64,000 nucleotides of DNA from Cladochytrium replicatum (lineage: Eukaryota > Chytridiomycota > Chytridiomycetes > Cladochytriales > Cladochytriaceae): contig JAHLKD010000074.1 in assembly GCA_025526935.1 (NCBI GenBank), positions 186,001 through 250,000 of the forward strand. Direction: 5' to 3'. Shown in pieces: positions 1-11,125 of this stretch. Each line of letters opens with the position of its first letter. Positions within the stretch are counted from its first letter, which is position 1. Both the position numbers and the translations under genes were made by a program. The notes beneath the pieces are model-generated. The model saw nothing but the letters and a program-made list of their open reading frames with translations. It did not search any database and was not told the origin of the DNA.

Positions 1-862
1 CGGCGTTAAAACGCTGACGTGAGAGGGAGCTGAGTCGCAGTGACTTTCGGTACATAACGGAGATAAGCGAGCTGCGGAGTGAGAATCCGACGGTCATGGT
101 TGCGCGAAGATGCCGATTCTGGCCCAGCGTGAGAGTGAGCTGAAAGAAAATCAATCAGCTTCACAATCAAACCCCTGGTTTCTGAATTAGCATCACCTGA
201 AGAAGTAAAAGGATGATGGCCAGGATATAGCCCCACCACCCATTGTCAACAAAGTCCGGCTAGATGTTTGAAGTCATTATCCGATAGCTTTCAAAGAAAA
301 ATCATCTGCGAAATACCTTGCGGACATTTTGAAGATAGCTCACGAGCTGCGACAAAACCATCGGACTCACCACCGCCGAAGTATCGGAAAAGAATCTGGG
401 CAGAGCTGCCCAAAAATACTGCGTCCCGTAGGTCTTCCACACCGCCCGAAACAACGGATGCGCCGCCAACCACGGCCTTCGCTTCTTCTTCGTCTTATTC
501 TTCTCCTTCTCACCACTCGCTCCACCATTCAACGCGGCCGCTTCCTCTTCCTCCTCCTTCTCGTCTTCCATGTCCATCACACGCTGCGTGGCCATTTCTT
601 GGTCCCAGATGGTCTGCAGACGGTGGTAGAGCACATCTGCGCGGCGGGAAGGGTCTACTTCAGGAAGATCGGAGAATGAGAGGGGGTTCCTGTAGCCCTT
701 GAGGAACAGCGGGTTCAGATCGTTAAAGGTGAAAGCGTCAGTCCACGACGGACAGAGCCTGCGCTTGTGCTTTGGACTGGGGCTTGAGCTGGCCTTATCA
801 GGAGACGCGTCATGGACGGGCTCAGCGTCCGGCACAGGCGAGTGAGCGTGCGACGAAGACAT
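1..862 (-). CDS. ABC transporter subfamily C (MRP/YOR1-like), N-terminal part, cut by window edge
   Basis: Full-size ABCC exporters pump conjugates or drugs across membranes using ATP. Only the start is here. Exon 1 runs 862-317, exon 2 259-197 and exon 3 139 to beyond base 1; all junctions are GT-AG and keep frame. The first about 75 residues are a hydrophilic tail followed by the family hallmark FNDLNPLFLKGY and the LPEVDP motif. An acidic and lysine-rich insert (about residues 105-135) follows, then the segment that enters the first transmembrane domain. Exon 2 encodes the hydrophobic stretch WWGYILAIILLLLQ, and exon 3 encodes the cytosolic-loop signature GFSLRSSLISVMYRKSLRLS, typical of MRP TMD1. 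ATP-binding domains lie outside the window. An upstream in-frame ATG at 958 would add 32 residues; 862 was preferred because the extension looks non-coding. Confidence 0.85.
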
Positions 863-1619
863 TCCCAGCTTTCGAGGCGGAGGTGAAATCACAGAAATTT
901 TTATCAGTGGGGGCAAACAACCGTGGGACAAGAGGGTTCGTGGGAGAGTACGCGCCACTCAGGTTGCTATCCTAACCATGAAATCTTGACAACTGCTCGG
1001 CTCACCGCTCGGCTGCTCTTCGTTTCTTAGGACACGAAAGGGTGCACCTCCGCCTGGAGACACACTCCGCACATTGGTAATGGTAAAATTCAAGTACCGT
1101 GATCGTGCGCTGGGCTTGAACACTGATATCTTGACAAAGATTCAGTTCGAGCCCGAATCAAAACTCTAATTCATTGGAGGCGTCCACGAAACCGTACCTC
1201 CTCCAGCCTCAAGAACTGATCCTTGGCGGTATCGCCTCGGCAATCGTTTGAACACACTGCTATGGATCGTTCCGGGCATATCCAATTAGTGAATTGCGGG
1301 TTGCTCAGAGCATTCTTTACGCTCTGGAGTAGCAATATAGTTGCTGATGAACTCAAAGTTCGTTTCAGCACTCACCTTGAAGAGCATCTGCGGCGCGGCA
1401 GCTCCTATTAGGGTTACACTCATTTTTTTCATCCTATTTTTAGATAATGGCAATATTTGAGCAGAGGCATCGGGAAAAGAGATAAGCTAGTCGTGTACAC
1501 AATGACATAGCGAGAAATAAATATTAGTGTAGTCTGGGCAAAGTATTAAATTCGGTATCCAACTCTCAGTGCAGGAATCTACATCAACCACGGGCTACAA
1601 ATCGCCTCAAAGAAGGTGA

Positions 1620-2190
1620 TCATATTGCTAGTCCAAATACGCTTACGATGACGTACATCGTCTTCGAATCGTACTTATACGTGGTGCTCCCTAAAACAAT
1701 CTGAAATGTTAAAAGTTTTAACCGAGGAAGCATCGATTACCATCAGTCGTGCTGTCCCAGAATGCCGAACTTGCTGCATGCAAGCCGGCACCATTCTTTT
1801 GCATGACTGTGCACGTCACTGTTACAAAGAGATTCAGCAACATGTTTTATTTTGTCGCTGTTGCGCGAGCTGTTTCCACCACCACCAACCAATGTACTTG
1901 AACGGTTTGTTGAGTTGAGTGAGCTTCTTCAGGCACAGCTCGACGATATTTGAATTCCACTGTGCAACTTTGTTGTGGTGATATGCGGCGTTCTGGATAG
2001 TGTTCTCGATCGACTGCAACGACAAAAGGTGTTAGTCAGCAATGATCCATCAAAGTTGAACCAAAAAATACCTCTTTGATGACCGTATTTACCTCCTCCA
2101 CGACAAACGTCTTCTGCAAACCCATTAATTAACTCCAATCATCTCGTCTCTCAACAGCAGCCAAACCTCTTCTCCCCGTGCATCTTCCAT
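1620..2190 (-). CDS. DYNLT1: Tctex-type dynein light chain (DYNLT1-like)
   Basis: This small subunit binds dynein intermediate chain in cytoplasmic and axonemal dynein and helps couple cargo. Five exons on the minus strand: 2190-2167 (24 bases), 2113-2072, 2013-1890, 1818-1741 and 1690-1620, all GT-AG. The assembled protein has 112 residues, matching the usual 113. Recognisable blocks are [11 protein letters not shown], the core [25 protein letters not shown] followed by [25 protein letters not shown] and the C-terminal strand ending VSVFGLAI, all characteristic of the family. The start ATG at 2190 lies in an 8-codon microexon whose frame joins the next exon. The gene starts 41 bases from the oppositely oriented EF-hand gene. 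Confidence 0.9.
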
Positions 2191-2231
2191 CGTGAAATTT
2201 ACACGTGGCTTTTCACGATAAACGCGCTCGA
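2191..2231. promoter_or_regulatory. Shared intergenic start region of two divergent genes
   Basis: Only 41 bases separate the ATG of the dynein light chain (minus) from the ATG of the EF-hand protein (plus). Any core promoter elements must overlap this gap or the first exons and introns. No TATA box is visible. Bidirectional promoter function is inferred from the spacing only. Confidence 0.4.
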
Positions 2232-3475
2232 ATGTCGCGCTCTGCCCGCGACCGCATCATCCAGAATGCAAAATCACAACCTGTTCTTCCTCCCGAATCC
2301 TGTCGCGCTTCATCATCAAAGCTTCCCTCAAGCAGACCCCAGACTGCTGCATTCGGGAAAGGATCATGGAGCTCTCAATACACAGCACTCAACTCCTCGC
2401 TAAATTCCAGCGGAGGCTCGCGATCTATGCACAGGCTCCACTCCAGCACGATGCGTGATGCTGGTGTAACCGGATTACTTTCTTATGATATTGCCGAGGC
2501 TGTGGAGCGCTGGAAAGGCGTGCTCAGTCTCGAAGAAATCCAAATGTTCCAAGAGGTGCAAACGTTGAATGCTGGGAGTAGGATTTGTTAACATGTGCAT
2601 TAGTACAGGCCTTTGCAGTTTTTGATACCGACGCCAACGGTGTGATCGATGCGCCGGACCTTATAAAAGTATTCAAATCTGTAGATCCGACCAGGGAAGT
2701 CAACGAAGATGAAGTACGCGCTATGATTGCGAGTATAGACGGGGACAGCTCGGGTACCGTTGAATTCAGCGAATTTCTCATCCTGATGTCGAGACGACCA
2801 CCACCGCCTCCACAACGCACCTCAACGTCCTCCTCGCTGCCAAGACCGCACTCCGCCGTGTCGGAAACACCTGATCCCGGGATCACAAAAGATGTCACCG
2901 AAAAGAAAGGCTCCAAAACATTATTTCTACCCGAGATCGGTGGCCAAGGAAGCCGCTCCGCATCCGCGCAACAACGCAAACAGGTCCTGCAGCAAGAGCT
3001 CCAGCAGTCCATGGGCGCGCTTTTTGGATCACGGCCGCCGTCTGCAGCCGCAGCCGCCACGAAAGAATCGCGACCATCCACTGCGTACGGATCCGGACGC
3101 CGCGCGACACTGGTGCGTTCGTCGACCTATGCTATCCCCGAATTGATGAAGCCCATCAGAGCAGTCAAGGGGAGTTTCTTGGAGCGGCCGGGGACTGGAA
3201 GTGAAAGAAATGAGCGGGGTGGTAACTCAGCGGATTCGGGGCTCGAGCAAGTGTGGGAGGCTGAGCTGAGCGAAGCGTTTGAAGCAATGGATGTAGATGG
3301 AGACGGGCTCATAAGCGTGAGCGATCTGTCAGCGGTTTTGAGCGATGTCGGTGAAAAGAACGTGACGAACGAAGAGGTTGCGGATATGCTTAGGGAAGCT
3401 GACGCCGATGGGGATGGGTTTGTGGGCTTCGAGGACTTTTGTAAGATGCTATTGGGAACTATAATTCTTAAATGA
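2232..3475 (+). CDS. Four-EF-hand protein with a long basic/Ser-Pro linker (calmodulin/centrin-like)
   Basis: Predicted calcium-binding protein of 396 residues. Exon 1 is 2232-2555, the intron is 2556-2608, and exon 2 is 2609-3475; the splice joins FQE to AFAVFDTD in phase 0, as in the calmodulin entry helix. Residues 1-95 form a Ser/Arg-rich head. EF loops start near residues 114 (DTDANGVIDAPD), 152 (DGDSSGTVEFSE), 336 (DVDGDGLISVSD) and 373 (DADGDGFVGFED); each keeps acidic ligands at positions 1 and 12 or equivalents. A Pro/Ser/Arg-rich linker of about 165 residues separates the two EF pairs, which is unusual because calmodulin and centrin have a short helix there. Role unknown; the head-to-head neighbour suggests cytoskeletal or flagellar use, which is inference. 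Confidence 0.82.
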
Positions 3476-4857
3476 TTTCATTTGTGATATTGATGGCCAT
3501 CAGAAAACAGCATTATTGCGAAACAAAGGAAGTCAGAGACCAAATGAGCAAGCTGGTTTTATACCCTCTGAGCTTGCATACCAGCGCCGTATTGAGCGAT
3601 CGATTTACCGACCGTCAATATACACTATTGTTCGAAAAAGGTAACGAACCATGTTTGATTGAGAGGTTACAGCCGTCTTTGTTTATGCAACTGCCTAAGC
3701 TTTTCTTCCAATCACCTCTCAAGTATTTTGAAAGGCGCCAAGTATAAACAGTTCACACATTTTTGAATCAAGTGCAAGCCTTGTTCATATTTTTCTTTCG
3801 GTGCGCGACACTGCGAGCGATAAGATCTTTTCTGACGAATATACAGCAGATGTCTCCCATAGTATCCAAACCAATGTGGAGGAAACCAAAAGAAGTTCGC
3901 TATCGCTTGTTGGAAACGATATTGAAAGTCAAGCGTTACAATCTGGTGAGAGCTTCAACCATTCTTCATTGATCTCGATCCGATCAGACTGTTTTTCTGA
4001 GCGAGGTATCAAACGGACTGGACATCTCAAAACATGGAGTAATGACTGATAGTTTGATTTCTAGCATCCACAGGAAATTCGCAGAGGTACGCAGTCACAA
4101 CTGGAGGGTTTTGCTTGGATCTCTAAACCAACGGATCGAATGACTTGAAAAGCTTCATCACGATAGTGGAGAAAGAGCATACAGGTAAACAACTTACTCT
4201 TCACTGTAATCAAATATCATGATAAAACTTCTCTAGCCAAACCAATGCACAACGCTCTTGCCAATGTACTGGGTGCAATTGCGATGTTTCCCGAGTCGCC
4301 AAAGCAAGCTGGGGTACCCCCGTGACTGTGCACGACAAGACATATACATAACTGTGCACGACAAGACATAGATGTTCTTGAATCGGAAGTATAGTGGGGT
4401 TATGTGGAGGTGGTGAATGAAATGGAGGCGGTGGGGATTGTTCTGGAACATTATCAGTCGAAGATAGAATTTTATGTCATAATATACAAGGCACAATATT
4501 TCTTTTTCTTTATATTCAAGTTGTTGTGACATTACTTTATCAAATCTTGTTTGCCATGTTACCAATAGGTAGGTGATATCGCTTCCATTCAGGTGAATTC
4601 CTAATCATCGAGATATCCCACCAAGATGGAAAGCAAGTATGCCAAATATCCACATGTAATGGCTAACCATTTTGGTTGCAGTCGCAGAGTTACTGGGAAA
4701 TTCCGGTGATTTAAAAATATATTTATCTCATCTAAGACTACGAGATGTGTATGCTGGTCATGGAGGCGGCATTCTCCAATCAAAATGAGTGTGAGCAACT
4801 GAATCAGTTTGTCCAAAAAAGGTATTCGAAAAATGTTGTTTCTGAGACAACATCTTA
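3476..4857. other. Intergenic stretch without a confident gene
   Basis: No recognisable family. An open frame at 3801-4049 (+) has a codon pattern that could be an orphan exon, but there is no ATG start or homology cue. A 19-base direct repeat (ctgtgcacgacaagacata) occurs twice at about 4325-4370. The part next to 4858 is probably 3' UTR of the GTP cyclohydrolase gene. Confidence 0.3.
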
Positions 4858-5822
4858 TTAGTGGTTGATAAGCTAAGGGATGGTTAGTTTGAACCATTGA
4901 AAAGCAGTATTTCCGCTTACCCTCAGATATTCTTCCCTTGTTTTCGGGTCCTCTCGGAATACCCCAAGCATGCAGCTTGTCACAGTCTTACTTCCAGGTT
5001 TCTGGACACCCCTCATCACCATGCACATGTGACTGCACCAAAGAGATGAGAAAAATGTTCCATCAGTGTGCTGCACACTTACGAAGCTTCCATAGTGACC
5101 GCAACGCCTTGTGGTTGCAGAATTTCTTGGAGCGCGACTGCGACCTGCTTAGTCAAGCGCTCCTGGACCTGCAGACGTCTGCTAAACATTTCCGCGATGC
5201 GAGCAAGCTTGCTGAGACCCAGGACACGTTTATTTGGGATGTATCCAATGTGGATCTAAGGACAAACGTGTTAGATACGATGAAACGAATCCGCTTTCAA
5301 TCATCTCACCTTTCCTGTGAACGGGACTAAATGGTGTTCACACAGCGAGAAAATATCAATGTCCTTGACGATCACCATCTCATCGTGGTCCTCTTCAAAC
5401 ACTGCGTCGTTGATCATCTCCTTCAGACTCTCCTCGTAGCCCTTCGTGAAGAACATCAATGCTTTCGCATAGCGCTCCGGAGTCTTCAACAGTCCCTCAC
5501 GCTCCGGGTCCTCACCAATACCCTCAAGGAGCATCCGCACAGCTCCGGCGATTTTCTCGACCCTCTTCGCGCGTTCTTCGGGCGAATCTTCCTTGCGCTC
5601 GAGGGCACCTTTCGAGGGCCATGAGAGACCGTTGATGTGCACGCGGTCCTGGGCGGTAAAAGGGGAAGCAGTGCGAATTGGGACGTCGTGAGCGTGGAAC
5701 ATGTTTGCAGCGAGGCCACGGGTGTGGTGGACGACGGGGAGAGCTGTGGACGAGCTTGATGACGAGCGGGATCGTTGTTGCGAGGGCGAGGTAGCGGATG
5801 CGTGGCTCTCAGAGGTGTCCAT
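4858..5822 (-). CDS. FOL2: GTP cyclohydrolase I
   Basis: Converts GTP to 7,8-dihydroneopterin triphosphate, the first step of folate and pterin synthesis; works as a homodecamer in the cytosol. Four exons: 5822-5310, 5255-5083, 5032-4921 and a 15-base last exon 4872-4858 (L-I-N-H-stop). All introns are GT-AG and the frame closes at 270 residues, near the fungal/animal length. Catalytic motifs are intact: LCEHHLVPF carries the zinc Cys and His, LGLSKLARI and [10 protein letters not shown] follow, then [15 protein letters not shown] with the second zinc Cys. The first about 75 residues are Ser-rich and variable, as is normal. The ATG at 5822 was chosen; an in-frame ATG at 5903 would add 27 residues. 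Confidence 0.93.
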
Positions 5823-6129
5823 TGCGGAATTGGCACTGGATGGAAAAATTCCGATAATTCTATGAAGGAGAAACTCCGAACCAAATTTTGGAGGCCGTGC
5901 CACATAAGATGTGCACTGGGCATTGATGTTGGATTTGGGGTGGAGATATGGTTAACTGCTGGAAGAGAAAGGTTTCTCTTACTACTCGTCCAAACCAAAA
6001 ACCAGTAAATATGGTCGCACCTGGATCATTTGCACATAATCGCACACTCGTGTCAATCAAAAAACAGTTGCCTCGTTCGCAGCCAAATGGAGATATGGTA
6101 CCACAACCCCGTCAGTGCGCAGATGCAGA

Positions 6130-6770
6130 GATTTGATTGCTGATCCTCCTGTGCTTTCTCCGCATCGTCTTTTTTGAACTCAACGGCAGAATATTCGAAT
6201 CCTTATTGATCGAGCTTGCACATGCTGGCGAGGGATTTATCAATGATTTCGTCAGCAGTCTGAACATCTGCTGGCACCTTGAGATTTTTGCAACAATTCT
6301 TATAGTTGGACTCTGCTTGCTTCGATAATCGTTAAACAAGCTACATTTTCAGTTTAGATCTTCTGACTCACCACCACAGTTGCAGTTCACTAGACGATTG
6401 TAGATTTCGATACAAAGTCGGCAAAATCCTCCGGGGTATAGTCTCCTACCATCACCAGAAACGCCCTGATGTCGCTTGATTTTCCAGCATTGCAATTTTC
6501 TAACACAGGCCTCCCTGGAGAGGGTTTGACTTAATGCACACATGGTACCTGCCTTTTCTTCTTCTCCGCCCTGTGCAAATGTTCTTCCAAATATTTGAGC
6601 AGTATAACCTGACTAGCCCTAATAGGTCGCAGCTGCTCCTCGTGAGGGCCGGGAGAATGTACTTGCACCTTTGTGCTCAGTAAGTGCGAGCTGAAGTTAA
6701 GAAAGCACTCGACATTGAGCAGACACTCACTCAAGTTTTCACTGCTGCTGCTGCGGGGCAAAGGCTTGAG
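6130..6770 (-). CDS. Candidate small multi-exon gene, unidentified
   Basis: Several segments on the minus strand look coding and are flanked by plausible splice sites: about 6690-6570 (HEEQLRPIRASQVILLKYL, ending KKKRQ), about 6515-6395 in one frame (SSDIRAFLVMVGDYTPEDF) and about 6282-6210 (VPADVQTADEIIDKSLASM). The last two join in frame across an intron of about 118 bases. I could not link the first segment in frame or find a start ATG, and an in-frame stop follows LDQ. No family was recognised. It may be a real short gene with unresolved introns or a decaying one. Confidence 0.25.
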
Positions 6771-7256
6771 TTCTTGGTTCCAGGGTCAGGTCATGATCTG
6801 AGCTTTTTGTCATATTCTTCATTAATATACGAAATATAATTAATAAGACTCATGCCAAAAGGAAAATGAATAAGACCCATGCAAACTTCCTTTTGGCAGC
6901 AAAGATAATGAGGAGAATAGAATTGTGCACCTTTGGAACAGAGCTGTTGTCAATCGAATCCATTAAATTTCAGAAATGAGAATTTATGTCCTCACAGACA
7001 AGGCAATTTTAAAGTTTATTCACTAATGTTAAACCGGAGGGGTATTTGTCTGCAACTGCCAGTGTTTTGACAACAACAGCCCCAGACTAGTACTGATTGA
7101 CACAGTAAAGTTGCTCTCAAGATGAGATCAACCACAAAAAACAGTTTAACAATTGGAAGATCACTTGAGATCCCAATTTCTGGACTCAGTGTCAAGGCAG
7201 GGACATGTCGTAGGCTGGGTACAACAGGTCCTGCAAGACTATTGTGTGTGAGCTAT

Positions 7257-9154
7257 GTAAGGTTAGGCGGGTCTGGGTCGGGCCGGGTTTCAGTGGTGAC
7301 CCGCACCAAACCCTTTGGGTCGGGTCGTGTTTGTCTGGGGACCCGCCGGGTCACTGACGGGTACAAAGGGAATACCCGGACCCGAAGTGGTTGAAACCCG
7401 TACCCGACCCTGACCCGCCGGGTTTTTGCTGCCCAGGAGAGGATTGATTGAATTTTGAGTTATACCACGGATATTTACATGAACACTTTGTGTCTGTGTG
7501 GACAGTGTGTATTTTAGAAACACTATCGTAAAAAGAAACAAAACTCCACTGAGCAATCACAAGTTGATAGGTGGAACAGCCCAAATCAGCTTCTGTATCT
7601 GGTTCATATCGTCAGAGTCCCATCCACCACTGGTTACGTCCTTTGCCAACCCAGTCCTGATGAACCGATCAATGTCGTCATTTGAAAGCATGAAATCCTT
7701 GGCTAAACCTGTCTTCCAAGGTTTCCAATCCACCTCAGGGAGCGTTATGGACGAAAGATGCCCGATGTATGCCGTCCAGAACCTTAGCCACTCAGAAGGA
7801 TAAGCATCCACTAATGCCCTGAACATGCGATAGATAGTGGCAGACGTACTTAGCGAATTATTGTGCCGTATCCAGTTTCCGAGCAAAATGTGCACCCTAA
7901 GAAGAGTAAGGCTGCTCCGAGAACTGCTACTTGAAGTTGATATTCGGCTTGAGCGGTCGTCTGATTCAACAAATATGGGCCGTAAAAACTCATTTCGGGA
8001 GAGGACTTCGTAGTTTACGTTGACATACTTGATTGATGGTGGAAGAGACGGCAATTTAAGGTCATAAATAACCTCATTGATCTTATGCATCTGGAAGCAG
8101 ATACCCTGGATGACCTCTTTCACCAAAAGGATAGCCGTACGACGGTGCTGCTGCAGGCTAAGCAATGCAAGGGAACTTGTTGGAGAACTGGTTCGATGTA
8201 CCTTCGGAATTCTACCAATCCCCTTGATAGCCGACGATATGCTTATTAGGCCGCCTGTTGATGTTGGCGCCGCAGGTGCTGCGGCTTCTGAATGACCAGC
8301 CTGTCGTTTCAGAGCAGCAAGCTCTCCCTCCAGGGCGGTCACACGTGATTTCCATTGTGAAATCTCCTGGGAAGTTGCCTGCTTCTCCCTTTCCATTGCA
8401 GCGGTGATCTCCCTGAATCTTGCTAGCTCTTCGTGCTCGCCGTGCTGAATCAATGCACCCGCCCTGCCCAATTCATCAATGAGAGCCTTCTCTCGCACTT
8501 CTGCTGCGATGCGGGTCCTTCTCTCGTTCATTGCAGTCTCTTCAAGATCTTTTGTCATGTTCAACAGTCGTTCTGACTGTTTGAGGACCTGTTTTGTCCT
8601 TTCACGGTCCTCATCTGCTCGTTTGATGGTCGCTTGGAACTCGTCAACCTTTGCAGTGACGGGCATTCCTCTGTAAATGCCGTACTTGTGTCCCTGCCGC
8701 CTGTAAAAGTCCAGAAATGTTGTTTCCTTCTGAAAGGAAGAGCTTTTCAAGCACTCCATACGATAGGCGTTTGCTGCTGTTATGAACTCCGTTCGTCCAC
8801 TGCATTCATCGTGAATTTCGTTCAGGGCTTGACGAACTAGCTTGCTGTCAGAGTTAAGTCGGTCGATCAACCCTTGAAGAACAAATCTTGGGCCGCATTC
8901 ATCACGATTTGTTTGACAGTTGCTGATGAAGTCCTCCGAGTCGTAGCTGTGGCCGCTTGCTTTGAATTTTCGATACCAAAGTCGTATGTCTGAAGCAGGA
9001 CAGAGTCCGTCGATGAGCAAATAGTCAGCATCCCCTTTGGTACCACGTCGCGCCGGTTTCTTTGAAGGAGCTGTCGATTTGACATCTGTCGATTTGACAT
9101 CAAGGCCAACTTCTGCTTCTTCCACTTCAGAACCCGATCCCAGAGATGTTTCAG
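7257..9154 (-). mobile_element. Composite hAT element, copy A: left terminus plus accessory ORF only
   Basis: This stretch is almost identical to 11438-13338 of the full element. It starts with the same terminal sequence (taaggtt-ggcgggtc, then GGGTC-rich DNA) and contains 520-odd codons of the accessory ORF (stop at 7557). Similarity stops abruptly at 9154, inside the ORF's N-terminal region, so the first about 40 codons, the spacer array and the transposase are missing. Only a few substitutions separate it from copy B, so the duplication is recent. The remaining reading frame is uninterrupted. Confidence 0.8.
7557..9154 (-). pseudogene. Accessory ORF of composite hAT element, 5'-truncated copy
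   Basis: Same protein as the ORF at 11738-13420 but lacking its start and the first about 40 residues. It retains the conserved N-terminal region (ADYLLIDGLCPASDIRLWY), the central coiled coil and the C-terminal region ending AVPPINL. No internal stop is seen up to the breakpoint. Without its own start codon and promoter it is probably not expressed, unless a downstream ATG is used. Confidence 0.6.
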
Positions 9155-10190
9155 GTGGCTCATACGGTGGGAATGGATACGCTGCGTATGATATAAGTTT
9201 GGCTGCGCATTACTGGCAAAAAGTGAACTTTTAGCTCGTTATGTCAGGAGTATGGGGAAATGGTGAATCAGATAGGTGAACGAGGCAAACTAATGATTGT
9301 TCAGTTTGCGCTAACTTACTGTCAGTCCCAAAAGACCCCGCAGCTTTGTATCCATATGTCGAGGGCGTCACAATCATTTGTGAGCATGCGTATATTCTGT
9401 TCCAAGGCATACTCGAGGGGTTGTTGTTGGGCACGCCTGGAAGAGTGGTGGCAAGGCTCGGATGGAAACGATGGTGGAGAGGGTTGCGGGTGTCGGGGAC
9501 GTCATGGAGGTTGTTGGGGGGTTGTTGGACAAAAAGGAGGTGTTATGAGGTTGCATTGGCAACGAGAACCGGTACAGGCAATTTTGTGTTGACACGATAT
9601 TAGTGTAATACACCAATCGTTTTAAGTCTGTGTCCTTCTTGTTGTATTTTTGATATGTTTTGTAAATGTAAGTTCGGGATGCGTATGATCAGGTGATAAC
9701 ATCTAGTTGACCTCATCTTGTAAGGCAACAGCAACAGCCGGAAAACGTTGTTATGCCTGGAATGCGGCGACCAGCTCCCATTCCGTATGTTAGTTCTCTG
9801 AACATACCCCGAAAGCGGTGTTTGATGCTGGCGTTTTCCCTGAGGTATAGCTGGACCTTGATATTTTGAGCCATATTGGGGAAGCAGCTCATGTTTTGTA
9901 TAAACCTAAAATTGGAAGGAGCAAAAAAAGGCACGATGAGCAAAGACTACTTGGCTGGGATTCAATATGAAGTGCCAGGTGCAAAAGTGTGTTAGGAATC
10001 GGTTGCCTAATTCAAAATCCTAAGCTTCAATATCAACCAATCTGCTGCTTGCTCCAATATCAACCAATCTGCTGCTCTTGGTGTGGTCACTCGTTCATTT
10101 CTCAAATATGATCAGCAATTCCAATAAAACAACATAGGCTTTTACTATCACGGTGCAATTATTATTGAATATGTACACCCAAGTTTGATC
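9155..10190. other. Gap between mobile copy A and the acidic-tailed gene; no confident gene
   Basis: On the plus strand 9334-9500 a stretch reads LYPYVEGVTIICEHAYILFQ with a hydrophobic, gene-like composition after a possible acceptor (ctgtcag), but it has no start and no recognised family. On the minus strand 9940-9713 a short open frame shows nothing familiar. At 10027-10075 a 24-base unit (caatatcaaccaatctgctgct) occurs twice in tandem. Confidence 0.25.
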
Positions 10191-10198
10191 CAGCATAG

Positions 10199-10804
10199 TC
10201 AAGGTACCATTGCACTGCCATCGTCCATATCCAATCCGGCATCTTCATCCTCAAATTCCTCATCGTCGTCTTCTCCGCCTTGTATCGTGTCACCGTCATG
10301 CTGTTCCGCGTCCAGTGGTCCAGTTGCTTCATCTATATCTACACCGTCGCCATCGTCCTCCGGATCCACGTCTGCGTCTGCGTCCGCATCCTGTTCCGCA
10401 ACTTCCTCAGATTCCTCATCGACGACATCCACATCCTATCACCGTAATCGTTGTCAACTGAAGATTGGGACAGTGGCACCAAAAAATAGTACCTCGTCTT
10501 GGAGGGACACAACAAAGTCTCCTCTACGGATATTCTCGTGCTGTCAGTTGTAGAGGGCTCGTTAATTATTTAGCGAGAGCGTCAGTCGGGTGTTGAATAC
10601 CAATCGAGCTGTCGCACGTTCGTGAGCGTCGAGAGCTCTAAGCATCAAGACTGGCTCATCGTCGTCGGTGTTGAACCAGCCTCGGGAAAGATGGAGGTCG
10701 TCTTCCGAAAGGGCTTCTGAAGATCCACGCACCCTTTTGGGGATCGGTATGCTGGATCCCCACACTGATACTGGAGCTAGAAGAAGGGATGGAGCAAACG
10801 CCAT
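10199..10804 (-). CDS. Small protein with an extremely acidic C-terminal half
   Basis: Three exons on the minus strand: 10804-10601, 10540-10493 and 10435-10199. Both introns (58 and 57 bases) are GT-AG, the first has a good branch site (ctgac), and all joins are phase 0. The product has 162 residues. The N-terminal 84 residues carry SVWGSSIPIPKRVRG, SRGWFNTDDDEP and LDAHERATARLHENIRRGDF; the last 78 residues are about half Asp/Glu. The layout (short N-terminal motif, a LxxHxxATARL helix, acidic tail) is reminiscent of the APC/C subunit Apc15/Mnd2, but sequence evidence is too thin to assign it. It is a surviving gene between two transposon copies. Confidence 0.6.
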
Positions 10805-11125
10805 ACGCCACGAGAGCTCAACTTTGATGCTCGGCCACTTACTTTTGCTGGGAGAACTGACCGACTATTTCCCAGCGGATCTAGTAAGTCTCCGAAATTC
10901 TTTGATCCAAAACACTTGAGATGGAATCTTTAGATGTTTTCCGTTTTTCGTTTTTGGCAAAGTTGCTAGAACTGTGTGTGGCGTGTGCGTGGCGCATGTC
11001 TCTTGCTATAAATACGGGTCCACCCCATTTGGGAAGGCATCTTTGTGCAGGGAGGTTCAGATTCCAAGTGAGGTGAAAACCGATGGGTCTGCAACGCTGG
11101 TTGAAAACTAACTTCCAAACCATCT

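Noticed and set aside
268-702. Plus-strand Ser/Pro-rich gene overlapping the ABC transporter
   Set aside because: It is the antisense shadow of the transporter exon, whose protein motifs are clear.
6130-6770. TAF10-like histone-fold gene
   Set aside because: FLVMVGDYTPE looked suggestive, but the rest of the TAF10 fold is absent and the exons do not link in frame.
7498-8840. Plus-strand genes inside the accessory ORF copies
   Set aside because: The same shadows appear in copy B and have no independent support; the minus-strand ORF explains the open frames.
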